A DNA stretch of 19,870 bases from Chitinophagaceae bacterium (lineage in GTDB: Bacteria; Bacteroidota; Bacteroidia; Chitinophagales; Chitinophagaceae), in assembly GCA_947461495.1 (NCBI GenBank), contig CANHLV010000004.1, forward strand, positions 1 to 19,870, read 5' to 3'. This document shows, piece after piece, positions 1 to 6,672 of the stretch (position 1 is the first letter of the stretch; each line of letters begins with the position of its first letter). Position numbers and translations under genes: made by a program. The notes beneath the pieces were generated by a model. It saw nothing but the letters and a program-made list of their open reading frames with translations, had not been told where the DNA came from and ran no database searches.

Positions 1-39
1 GTCTTTGTTTTTTTCCTGATAATCTTTCCAGATTTGCAT
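1..39 (-). CDS. 5' end of a truncated gene, possibly M20-family dipeptidase
   Basis: The minus strand is open from an ATG at 39-37 to the window edge and gives 13 residues, MQIWKDYQEKNKD. This resembles the start of M20/M25/M40 dipeptidases of Bacteroidota, which often begin with a helix of the type W-x-x-Y-x-x-x-N-K-D before the Arg-Ile-Pro-Ser segment. That resemblance is from memory and rests on very few residues. A match to the Bacteroidota -7 box lies about 35 bp upstream, which supports a real gene start. No Shine-Dalgarno sequence is seen. The product could be something else entirely. Confidence 0.4.
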   Translation of the reverse strand, partial: MQIWKDYQEKNKD

Positions 40-73
40 GTTTATGTTTTTGTTTTTAAAATTAAGAAGTGCA

Positions 74-103
74 CAAATGTATTGCATTTGCAGATTAATT
101 GAA
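74..103 (-). promoter_or_regulatory. Candidate Bacteroidota-type promoter for the truncated left-end gene
   Basis: Read on the minus strand, positions 81-74 are TACATTTG, a full match to the -7 consensus TAnnTTTG used by Bacteroidota primary sigma factors. A TTC triplet lies 19 nt upstream (103-101) where the consensus has TTG, so the -33 element is imperfect. Transcription would start around 67-70, leaving a leader of roughly 30 nt before the ATG at 39. This is inferred from the motif alone. Confidence 0.35.
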
Positions 104-204
104 TTTCAGCAGCAAACAATAATTGTGGAAAAAAATAGTATAATGTTTGTTTAAAATTCAACCAAATGCTATTTATTTTGTGTTACAATTGACAATTCAA
201 TTTA

Positions 205-259
205 TCAGCCTTTGCCACCGGGTTTGGAGTGTTTTCAAATCCGGTTCCGCAAGGGCTGA
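205..259 (+). other. Strong two-part hairpin of unknown function (candidate structured RNA)
   Basis: Two nested helices can be drawn base by base. The outer one pairs 205-215 with 249-259 (11 bp). The inner one pairs 217-226 with 236-245 (10 bp). A small asymmetric internal loop (C216 against 246-248) separates them, and the terminal loop is nine bases (227-235). On the plus strand the helices contain two G-U pairs (T211-G253 and G222-T240). On the minus strand these become A-C mismatches, so the fold is better as plus-strand RNA although both flanking genes are on the minus strand. No U-tract follows on either strand, so it is not a classical terminator. It also stands out as a GC-rich island in an AT-rich gap. 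I do not recognise it as tRNA, SRP RNA or 6S RNA. Confidence 0.55.
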
Positions 260-281
260 GTCTATTTAATGAAACTAATTA

Positions 282-1043
282 TTAATCTGCACTATATCTT
301 TTCTGCACATAATCCCAGTTTACCACGTTCCACCAGTTTTCAATATAATCAGCTCTTTTATTTTGATATTTTAGATAGTAAGCATGTTCCCATACGTCAA
401 GACATAAAATCGGGAATCCTTTAATTTCCAAACCACCTACATCCATCAAAGGATTGTCTTGATTGGCGGTACTTCCAATGTTCAGTTCGCCTTTTTCATT
501 TTTACATAGCCAAGCCCAGCCACTTCCAAATCTGTTTTTTCCAGCATCTGCAAATTGTTTTTTAAATTCAGTAAAACTGCCGAATCTTTTTTCAATAGCT
601 TTCATCAAACTTCCGTTCGGTTTGTTGTTATCTTGTTTTTGTCTCATACATTGCCAGAACATTTCATGGTTGTAATGACCACCTGCATTGTTTCTGAATT
701 TAGTTGAGAATTTAGATACTTCAGGCAGCAAATCTTCAAGTGATTTTTTTGTATCAATTTTTTCAGCATTTGCAGCATCGTTCAAATTTTTAGCATAAGC
801 AGCTGCATGTTTGGAATAATGAATTTCCATTGTAGCAGTGTCTATTACATTTTCTAGTGCATCAAAACTATAGGGAAGTGGTTCTTGTTTGAATCCTGTT
901 TTAAAAGAGCTGATTTTGATTTTTTTACCCGATGAGCAAGATTCAAGAAATGCAATCAGACCTTCAATACCTATAGCTAGAAGGGCTGTACTTGCTGCGG
1001 TATTTTTAATAAAAATTCGTCTGGAATGGTTAGATTTATTCAT
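282..1043 (-). CDS. Exported Mn/Fe-type superoxide dismutase with Tat signal
   Basis: This 253-residue protein converts superoxide to hydrogen peroxide and oxygen. The four metal ligands of the Fe/Mn SOD family are present: His75 (in MEIHYSKH), His126 (in NHEMFW), Asp216 and His220 (in DVWEHAYY). The motifs AGGHYNHEMFW and Gln195 in NQDNPLM are more like Mn or cambialistic enzymes than strict FeSOD, but metal choice cannot be settled from sequence. The first ~40 residues are extra relative to cytosolic SODs. They carry a twin-arginine motif S-R-R-I-F-I-K at residues 7-13, a weakly hydrophobic stretch, then L-E-S-C36-S-S, which could be a non-standard lipobox. The enzyme is therefore probably folded in the cytoplasm and exported by Tat to the periplasm or the outer face of the inner membrane. 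Its ATG overlaps the end of the upstream permease gene by 8 bp, implying co-transcription and translational coupling. Confidence 0.93.
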   Translation of the reverse strand: MNKSNHSRRIFIKNTAASTALLAIGIEGLIAFLESCSSGKKIKISSFKTGFKQEPLPYSFDALENVIDTATMEIHYSKHAAAYAKNLNDAANAEKIDTKKSLEDLLPEVSKFSTKFRNNAGGHYNHEMFWQCMRQKQDNNKPNGSLMKAIEKRFGSFTEFKKQFADAGKNRFGSGWAWLCKNEKGELNIGSTANQDNPLMDVGGLEIKGFPILCLDVWEHAYYLKYQNKRADYIENWWNVVNWDYVQKRYSAD

Positions 1044-2475
1044 AAGAAACTTCTTGAAGTTTTTTTGAAAAAAATGATTTTATTTTCCTTGATAATTTGT
1101 TGTAAAAATCTTTGTTGAATAATTGAGAATCATGCATGGCTTTATAAGTAAGGAATGCACCTATTGGCGCCAAAACAATAATTGCCAGCCACATTCCCAT
1201 AGCCGCAGATAATATATTTTGTTTTACAAATTTTTCTCCAAACATGTTCAGTAGATGAAAGATTAAAAAGAAAACAATTGCAACAATCAAAGGCATACCT
1301 AAGCCACCTTTTCTGATGATAGCACCAAGTGGAGCACCGATAAAAAATAAAATCAAACAAGCAAGTGAAATGGAATATTTTCTGTGCCATTCTATCAAAT
1401 GCATGGTAATATCTTTTTGCCTGATTTCCTGATCTACAATGTGTTGATTGAATGCTGATTTGATTGATGCTATTTTGTTTAATGCAAATTGCTTGATCCT
1501 GTTATTGATGGAATCTGAAAACATTATTTTATAAGAGTTGGCAGCTATTTTTTCATTTGCCTTGTTCCATAATTTATCAGGTAATGCCGCATATATGATC
1601 TCATGGTTCATTTGTTTCTTAAATAAACTGTCTATTTTCATTTCTTCTCTCTGGATTGAATCAATATTCACACTTAGTTGTCGAGCGCTCAACATCTTGA
1701 AATTCTTACTAAAAATACTGTCATTGGTTTGTTGTTTTTGTAATACACTCAGATCAAAAAGCTTTTTAAATGATTTGAATTTAAGCCTTGTATATTCAGT
1801 TGAACTATCTGATAAATTCCCTCTCTCCTGATAACGGTAGCCATTTTCAAGATTGAATTCCAGATATTTTTCGTCATCCGAAATTTTCATGATTCCCTTT
1901 TCTGCTACAATACAATTATCTTGAATCGAATTATTTTGTTCAAAAATGATGATATTTCTAATGGTTTTACCATCGTTATCTTTTTTGCCAACTTTAATCG
2001 CATAATTGGGGATGTGTGTAAAGAAAACACCTTCTTTTAAATCAAAGGCCGGCTTCTTTACATATATATCACTGTAAAGCGTCATGAATTTTAAATTTGC
2101 ATAAGGGATTACATAATTTGCAAAGATGAAAGTGACAATACAAAGAAAAACAGACAGCCATATCAATGGCCTCATAAATCGAAATAATGATATTCCTGAA
2201 GATTTAATGGCAACAAGTTCAAAACTTTCTCCAAGATTTCCAAAAGTCATGATTGAAGAAATCAAAATGGCTATAGGCATAGCCAGCATAAGCAATGAAG
2301 CACTTGCATACCAAAGAAACTGACATATAGTAATAAAGTCGAGTCCTTTGCCTACAAGATCATCAATGTACTTCCATAGACTTTGCATCATGAGTACAAA
2401 GAAGGCAATAAAAAAAGTTATTACAAAGGGACCAATAAAGGACTTTAATATGAGCTTATCTAATTTTTTAATCAT
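1036..2475 (-). CDS. LptF/LptG family LPS export permease (YjgP/YjgQ)
   Basis: Inner-membrane permease of the Lpt machine, which extracts lipopolysaccharide and passes it to the periplasmic bridge with the LptB ATPase. I place the start at the ATG at 2475 (479 residues, MIKKLDKLILKSF), not at an in-frame TTG 15 bp upstream, because family members begin at this point. Three hydrophobic helices occur near residues 13-33, 50-76 and 100-124. The segment G-N-L-G-E-S-F-E-L-V-A-I-K-S-S-G-I-S (about 79-96) matches the conserved cytoplasmic coupling region. A large soluble periplasmic domain follows, then three more helices near 370-388, 392-412 and 425-444, and a basic C-terminal tail. LptF and LptG are hard to tell apart in Bacteroidota; the start resembles entries usually labelled LptG. 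It overlaps the SOD gene by 8 bp (ATGAATAA). Confidence 0.9.
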   Translation of the reverse strand: MIKKLDKLILKSFIGPFVITFFIAFFVLMMQSLWKYIDDLVGKGLDFITICQFLWYASASLLMLAMPIAILISSIMTFGNLGESFELVAIKSSGISLFRFMRPLIWLSVFLCIVTFIFANYVIPYANLKFMTLYSDIYVKKPAFDLKEGVFFTHIPNYAIKVGKKDNDGKTIRNIIIFEQNNSIQDNCIVAEKGIMKISDDEKYLEFNLENGYRYQERGNLSDSSTEYTRLKFKSFKKLFDLSVLQKQQTNDSIFSKNFKMLSARQLSVNIDSIQREEMKIDSLFKKQMNHEIIYAALPDKLWNKANEKIAANSYKIMFSDSINNRIKQFALNKIASIKSAFNQHIVDQEIRQKDITMHLIEWHRKYSISLACLILFFIGAPLGAIIRKGGLGMPLIVAIVFFLIFHLLNMFGEKFVKQNILSAAMGMWLAIIVLAPIGAFLTYKAMHDSQLFNKDFYNKLSRKIKSFFSKKLQEVSYE

Positions 2476-2518
2476 TGTCTGGACAGACAAAATTAATCCT
2501 TTATGAGATGGAATTGAA
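2476..2518 (-). promoter_or_regulatory. Candidate lptF/G promoter with overlapping palindrome
   Basis: On the minus strand, 2495-2488 reads TAATTTTG, a full match to the Bacteroidota -7 box TAnnTTTG. TTC at 2518-2516 sits 20 nt upstream in the -33 position (consensus TTG). Between the -7 box and the start codon at 2475 lies an interrupted palindrome, TGTCT-GGAC-AGACA (2476-2489 on the plus strand), covering the expected transcription start. The leader would be only about 7-9 nt. The palindrome is short and may be a chance occurrence; an operator role is inference. Confidence 0.4.
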
Positions 2519-2534
2519 ATTAGATTTTATCTTG

Positions 2535-2624
2535 TATCCAGCCTATCCAGCCTATCCAGCCTATCCAGCTTATCCAGCCTATCCAGCTTATCCAGCCTAT
2601 CCAGCTTATCCAGCTTATCCGTCA
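2535..2624 (-). repeat. 9-bp tandem repeat array (TATCCAGC[C/T])
   Basis: Nine consecutive perfect-length units run from 2535 to 2615 on the plus strand, differing only at the ninth base (C in units 1, 2, 3, 5 and 7; T in units 4, 6, 8 and 9). A tenth, degenerate unit follows at 2616-2624 (TATCCGTCA). The array starts 6-7 bp past the stop codon of the START-like gene, so in sense orientation it reads as GCTGGATAA/GCTGGATAG units in that gene's 3' untranslated region. It lies upstream of the candidate lptF/G promoter. The period is a multiple of three and the array stays open as (Tyr-Pro-Ala)n on the plus strand, but nothing suggests it is translated. Confidence 0.95.
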
Positions 2625-2630
2625 TTCAGC

Positions 2631-3011
2631 CTAACTCCCCAATCTATGGAACAAATCTTTTACCTGATATTCCCAAAGCTGACTTTGATCTTTAATTTCT
2701 TTTTTGTCGGCAAAATCTTTTATTACTAAAACAGTTTGATTGGTAACTTCTGATTTTTCGATTGCAAATTCAAAAAATTCATCTTTGGCCATATAGCTCC
2801 AGCGAAATCTGATGAATTTATCCTGCTCTTTTTCTAACATTACCGCTTTTTCTTCAGTCCCATTCCAGGAAAACGTGTAAGCGCCATCTCTTTCATCTAC
2901 TTTGTCTGCAAACCATTCTTGTAATGCTGCCGGGCTGGTTAAAAATTCATAAAGAATGCTAGGTGAGCATCTTATCGGATATTCTAGTGTGTATAATACT
3001 TTCTTACTCAT
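2631..3011 (-). CDS. START-like (SRPBCC fold) domain protein of Bacteroidota
   Basis: Small 126-residue cytosolic protein starting MSKKVLYTLEYPI. I chose the ATG at 3011; the frame extends upstream to 3068 but the added residues do not look like protein of this family. The segment SPSILYEFLTSPAALQEWFA (residues 16-35) is typical of AHSA1/START-like proteins, where a helix follows the first strand. Then come alternating strands (YTFSWNG, KAVMLE, FIRFRW, FFEFAIE, QTVLVIKDF) and a C-terminal helix (about 109-123). Such proteins bind hydrophobic ligands or act as co-chaperones, but the ligand here is unknown. It lies upstream of, and in line with, lptF/G, separated by the 9-bp repeat array. The 236-base region between it and rpoD shows no gene or recognisable RNA. 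Confidence 0.85.
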   Translation of the reverse strand: MSKKVLYTLEYPIRCSPSILYEFLTSPAALQEWFADKVDERDGAYTFSWNGTEEKAVMLEKEQDKFIRFRWSYMAKDEFFEFAIEKSEVTNQTVLVIKDFADKKEIKDQSQLWEYQVKDLFHRLGS

Positions 3012-3247
3012 GTCATTCAGATTAATTCCTTGTACAATGCAATAATAGATAAATAATTGACTAAACAAAACAATTCATTATTTTTTTTTAAACAATTTGA
3101 ACATTTTTCAGCTACGTATGATATTTATTGTTCATTTATTTGAAAATAAAAAAAATATACTGACTCTTATACAATAATGAGCATGATTTACGTTATACAA
3201 TTTGAAATCATTTTCTCTTAAAAAAATAAAATCTAAAAACACCTCAA

Positions 3248-4123
3248 ATGAGCATGCGTCAATTAAAAATTTCAAAATCCATTACAAATCGTGAGAGCGA
3301 AAGCCTAGAAAAGTATTTACAGGAAATTGGGAAAGTCGAATTGATTTCGGCTGAAGAAGAGGCAAGTCTTGCCGTATTAATCAGGAAAGGTGATCAAAAA
3401 GCATTAGACAGACTGACAAAGGCAAATTTGAGATTTGTTGTTTCAGTTGCTAAACAATATCAAAATCAGGGGCTGACTTTATCTGATTTAATCAACGAAG
3501 GGAATCTAGGATTGATAAAAGCTGCTCAAAAGTTTGATGAAACCAAAGGGTTTAAATTTATTTCTTACGCAGTTTGGTGGATACGTCAATCGATTTTACA
3601 AGCATTAGCTGAACAATCAAGAATAGTAAGGTTGCCGTTAAACAAAGTTGGATTATCAAGCAAAATCAGTAAAGCTTATTCGCAATTAGAGCAAGAATTT
3701 GAAAGAGAGCCAACACCTGAAGAAATAGCTGTTGTGATTGATGTTGATTCAGACGAAGTCGCTGCTACAATGAGAGTAGGAGCCAAACATATCAGTGTTG
3801 ACCAACCATTAATTGATGGAGAAGAAGGCTCTTTAATTGATGTGATGGAAAATAAAAATGCGGTTGGGGTTGATGAGAATTTATTGGTTACCGTATCATT
3901 AAATACGGAATTAAAAAGAACGTTGAATACGTTGACCCCAAGACAAAAAGAAGTAATTGTCTTCTTTTTCGGAATAGGGATTGATCATCCATTGAGTTTG
4001 GAAGATATTGGCGACCGGTATAACCTTACAAGGGAAAGAGTTCGTCAGATTAAAGACAAAGCTATTACCAAATTACGTGAGACTTCTCAAAGTCATTTAT
4101 TGAGAGGTTTTTTAGGAGCTTAA
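3248..4123 (+). CDS. rpoD: Primary sigma factor RpoD (Bacteroidota short form)
   Basis: This 291-residue sigma-70 factor directs RNA polymerase to housekeeping promoters. Region 1.2 lies near residues 17-50. Region 2 covers about 53-125, with core-binding DLINEGNLGLIKAA and the melting/-10 recognition helix around KFISYAVWWIRQSI (103-116). Region 3 follows at about 125-200, and region 4 holds the helix-turn-helix LSLEDIGDRYNLTRERVRQI (249-268). Region 1.1 and the long non-conserved insert of E. coli sigma-70 are absent, as expected for the Bacteroides-type sigma that reads TTG/TAnnTTTG promoters. A second in-frame ATG at 3254 (MRQLKISK) is an equally plausible start and matches the usual start of orthologues. 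No full TAnnTTTG promoter was found upstream; TATACAATTTG at 3195-3205 is only a near match. Confidence 0.96.
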   Translation: MSMRQLKISKSITNRESESLEKYLQEIGKVELISAEEEASLAVLIRKGDQKALDRLTKANLRFVVSVAKQYQNQGLTLSDLINEGNLGLIKAAQKFDETKGFKFISYAVWWIRQSILQALAEQSRIVRLPLNKVGLSSKISKAYSQLEQEFEREPTPEEIAVVIDVDSDEVAATMRVGAKHISVDQPLIDGEEGSLIDVMENKNAVGVDENLLVTVSLNTELKRTLNTLTPRQKEVIVFFFGIGIDHPLSLEDIGDRYNLTRERVRQIKDKAITKLRETSQSHLLRGFLGA

Positions 4124-4149
4124 ACATCATAAATTGTAAACCCAAAAGG

Positions 4150-4173
4150 CCCCGGAAAGTTTCCGGGGTTTTT
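4150..4173 (+). terminator. Intrinsic terminator of rpoD
   Basis: CCCCGGAA (4150-4157) pairs with TTCCGGGG (4161-4168) around a three-base loop, and five T residues follow (4169-4173). It starts 26 bp after the rpoD stop codon. An A-tract just upstream (4144-4147) could give weak activity in the other direction. Confidence 0.92.
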
Positions 4174-4263
4174 CATTTTATGTAATTCTTATTAAATCCG
4201 AATAAAACTTTTTTAAAATCCTGTTTTTAACCGAAATTCGCAGGAATAAATTTTTGATTAACA

Positions 4264-5466
4264 ATGTCTATTGAAATAAAAGTACCAACAGTAGGAGAAA
4301 GCATCAACGAAGTAACTCTTGTGAAATGGCTGAAGGCAGACGGAGAATGGGCTGACCGTGATGAGGTTATTGCTGAATTGGAAAGTGAAAAAGCTACTTT
4401 CGAAATCAATGCAGAGCAAGCTGGTGCAGTAAAGCAAATTGCTAAAGAAGGAGATACATTGGCGATTGGCGATATTGTTTGCAGTATCGATACTGATGCT
4501 GTGAAACCTGCCGGTGTTCCAAATCAAAAAGAAGAACCTGTTAAAGAACCTGCTACTGTTGTAAAAGAAACTGTTGCCGCTGATGTAAAAGCGACTCCAG
4601 TTGCTGCGGCAATGATTGCGGATAAAAAAATCGATAGTAAAAAAATCACTCCTTCCGGTTCAAACGGAAAAATCATAAAGCAAGATGTGCTCGAAGCATT
4701 AAGTCATCCAGGAAGAAAACCAGGAATAGAACTATTCTCAAGAAACGATCGCCCTGAAAAAATGAGCAATCTTCGTAAAACCATCAGTAGAAGATTGGTG
4801 GAAGCGAAGAACACCACGGCTATGCTCACTACTTTTAATGAAGTGGACATGGGACCAATCATGGATATCAGAAAAAAATACAAGGATAAATTTAAAGAGC
4901 AGCATGGTGTTAATTTGGGCTTCATGAGTTTTTTCACCAAAGCCTGTTGTTATGCATTACAGAAGTTTCCTGCTGTTAATGCATACATCGATGGAGAAAG
5001 CATTATTTATCATGATTATTGTGATGTATCCATAGCCGTTAGTGCACCAAAAGGTTTGGTAGTGCCGGTGATTAGAAACGCAGAAAGTTTAAGCATGGCT
5101 GAAATTGAGGCAGCTGTTGTGGACTTGGCCACCAAAGCAAAAAATAACAAACTTACTGTTGAAGAAATGAGTGGCGGTACCTTTACCATCACCAATGGTG
5201 GTATTTTCGGTTCAATGATGAGCACGCCTATTATCAATATCCCTCAGAGTGCTATTTTGGGTATGCATAATATCGTTGATCGTCCAATGGCTGTAAATGG
5301 TCAAGTTGTAATCAAACCGATGATGTATCTAGCCCTAAGCTATGATCACAGAATTATCGATGGCAGAGAATCCGTTGGATTTCTAGTTACTGTTAAGCAA
5401 CTGCTAGAAAATCCTGCTTTGTTATTATTTGGCAAAGATCCTGTTGATGCTTTGTTAGAATTATAA
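4264..5466 (+). CDS. sucB: 2-oxoglutarate dehydrogenase E2, dihydrolipoyl succinyltransferase
   Basis: E2 core of the 2-oxoglutarate dehydrogenase complex, which transfers the succinyl group from lipoamide to CoA in the TCA cycle. The 400-residue protein has the standard order. A lipoyl domain (1-77) has attachment Lys43 in ESEKATFE. A Lys/Pro/Ala/Val-rich linker (80-110) follows, then a peripheral subunit-binding domain (about 111-146, ending SGSNGKIIKQDVLEAL), and an acyltransferase domain (about 165-400). The catalytic His362 and Asp366 lie in SYDHRIIDGRES. The opening MSIEIKVPTVGESINEV and the DHRIIDGRE motif point to the succinyl rather than the acetyl or branched-chain enzyme. The usual partner sucA is not adjacent. 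The next gene starts 42 bp downstream, beyond a terminator. Confidence 0.95.
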   Translation: MSIEIKVPTVGESINEVTLVKWLKADGEWADRDEVIAELESEKATFEINAEQAGAVKQIAKEGDTLAIGDIVCSIDTDAVKPAGVPNQKEEPVKEPATVVKETVAADVKATPVAAAMIADKKIDSKKITPSGSNGKIIKQDVLEALSHPGRKPGIELFSRNDRPEKMSNLRKTISRRLVEAKNTTAMLTTFNEVDMGPIMDIRKKYKDKFKEQHGVNLGFMSFFTKACCYALQKFPAVNAYIDGESIIYHDYCDVSIAVSAPKGLVVPVIRNAESLSMAEIEAAVVDLATKAKNNKLTVEEMSGGTFTITNGGIFGSMMSTPIINIPQSAILGMHNIVDRPMAVNGQVVIKPMMYLALSYDHRIIDGRESVGFLVTVKQLLENPALLLFGKDPVDALLEL

Positions 5467-5484
5467 ACTATTAAATATATTGAG

Positions 5485-5508
5485 TCCCGCTATAGCGGGA
5501 TTTTTTTT
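5485..5508 (+). terminator. Intrinsic terminator after sucB, abutting the next start codon
   Basis: A perfect 16-base palindrome TCCCGCTATAGCGGGA (5485-5500) forms a stem with at most a four-base loop and is followed directly by eight T residues (5501-5508). The next base, 5509, is the A of the ATG of the following gene. The hairpin therefore serves sucB but also occupies the whole translation-initiation region of its neighbour. Confidence 0.92.
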
Positions 5509-6672
5509 ATGAGCAAATTTCATTCTTATATCACTTCTGCAAAATCGATTGTAGATGCCTATAAAAAAGGAACTCCTTTGTCGCATCAACTTAAATTGTT
5601 TTTTCAAACAGATAAAAAATACGGATCAAGAGACAGGAAAACGATTTCCTCCATTTGCTATAATTATTTTAGAACATTTTATCTACTTCAATCCATCGAA
5701 TCATTTGAAGAAAAAATTATCAAAGCCACTTTTTTATGTGAATCAGAAGAAAATGAATTGTTGAAGTCATTATCTCCGGATTTAAATGAATTCGTTGGAT
5801 TTGACGTGAGAGATAAGATTGGATACTTGAATATTGAAGCAATGTCATTATTTACTTGGGAAGACAAATTATCTCCATCTATCAATGCTGAAAAATTCGC
5901 AGTTTCTTTTTTCAGTCAGCCCGACGTATTTATCAGAATCAGGCCCGGAAAAAACAATAAGGTCATCGAGTCTTTAAAAAAATCTGCTGTTCAATTTAAG
6001 ACAATCGGTGAAAACACAATTGCCATTGATAATGGCACTTCAGTTGAAAATTGTCTGCAACTCAATAAAGATGCAGTTATTCAGGATTTGAATTCTCAAC
6101 GTGTATTTGATTTTTTTGCCAAAGAAAGAGATAAAGACAAACTTGAAAATGTATGGGATTGCTGTGCTGCCAGTGGTGGTAAATCTATTTTGCTTTATGA
6201 TATATGCAATGGAAAGGTGAAACTAACGGTAAGTGATATTCGTGAAAATATTTTGACTAATCTTCAACTAAGATGTAAAGATGCCGGAATTAGCATTCAA
6301 AAAAAATTCGTACAAGATTTAGCTGAAAAATCAGGGCTGCTACTGGATGAAAAATTTTCTGTCATATTGTGTGATGTTCCTTGCACAGGCAGCGGCACTT
6401 GGTCTCGAACGCCTGAACAATATTTTAGTTTTGATGAAGCACAAATTATCGAATTTACAAATCGTCAAAAAAATATTATCATTAATGCTATCGCCCACCT
6501 TGCTAAAGATGCTTGGTTTATTTATATAACTTGTTCTGTTTTTAAAGCTGAAAACGAAGATATGGTAGATTTTATTCAAGAAAATTTTTCTTGTCAATTG
6601 CTGGAAATGAAATACCTGAAAGGTTACGAAAATAAAGCTGACAGTATGTTTGTAGCCTATTTTAAGAATTGA
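5509..6672 (+). CDS. rsmB: RsmB/Fmu-type RNA (cytosine-5) methyltransferase
   Basis: SAM-dependent m5C methyltransferase of the NOL1/NOP2/Sun family, probably acting on 16S rRNA like E. coli RsmB (C967). The length is 387 residues. The N-terminal part holds the family-typical KKYGSRDRKTISSICYNYFR (36-55). SAM motif I is VWDCCAASGGKS (215-226) and motif II contains SDIRENIL (242-249). Motif IV is CDVPCTGSGTW (288-298) with Cys292, and motif VI is YITCSVF (339-345) with Cys342; these are the two cysteines used for catalysis and product release. The first Met is the only sensible start because conserved sequence begins almost at once and the next Met is about 110 residues later. That ATG lies directly behind the sucB terminator. 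The exact target base is inferred from family membership, so the symbol is tentative. Confidence 0.88.
   Translation: MSKFHSYITSAKSIVDAYKKGTPLSHQLKLFFQTDKKYGSRDRKTISSICYNYFRTFYLLQSIESFEEKIIKATFLCESEENELLKSLSPDLNEFVGFDVRDKIGYLNIEAMSLFTWEDKLSPSINAEKFAVSFFSQPDVFIRIRPGKNNKVIESLKKSAVQFKTIGENTIAIDNGTSVENCLQLNKDAVIQDLNSQRVFDFFAKERDKDKLENVWDCCAASGGKSILLYDICNGKVKLTVSDIRENILTNLQLRCKDAGISIQKKFVQDLAEKSGLLLDEKFSVILCDVPCTGSGTWSRTPEQYFSFDEAQIIEFTNRQKNIIINAIAHLAKDAWFIYITCSVFKAENEDMVDFIQENFSCQLLEMKYLKGYENKADSMFVAYFKN

Noticed and set aside
205..259. tRNA or SRP RNA
   Set aside because: No cloverleaf, anticodon loop or CCA end, and the GGAA/AGCA internal-loop signature of SRP RNA is absent.
2476..2490. TTG start for lptF/G five codons upstream
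   Set aside because: The ATG at 2475 gives the conserved start MIKKLDKLILKSF, and the upstream stretch overlaps the promoter-like element.
2475..2729. Plus-strand open frame with (Tyr-Pro-Ala)n repeats
   Set aside because: It is produced by the 9-bp array, starts with TTG, and runs into the antisense of the START-like gene. No initiation signal or domain supports translation.
3167..3205. Repeated TTATACAAT (3167 and 3193) and repeated ATGAGCATG (3177 and 3248) upstream of rpoD
   Set aside because: Short AT-rich matches without a clear promoter at the expected spacing; most likely chance, though 3195-3205 is near the -7 consensus.
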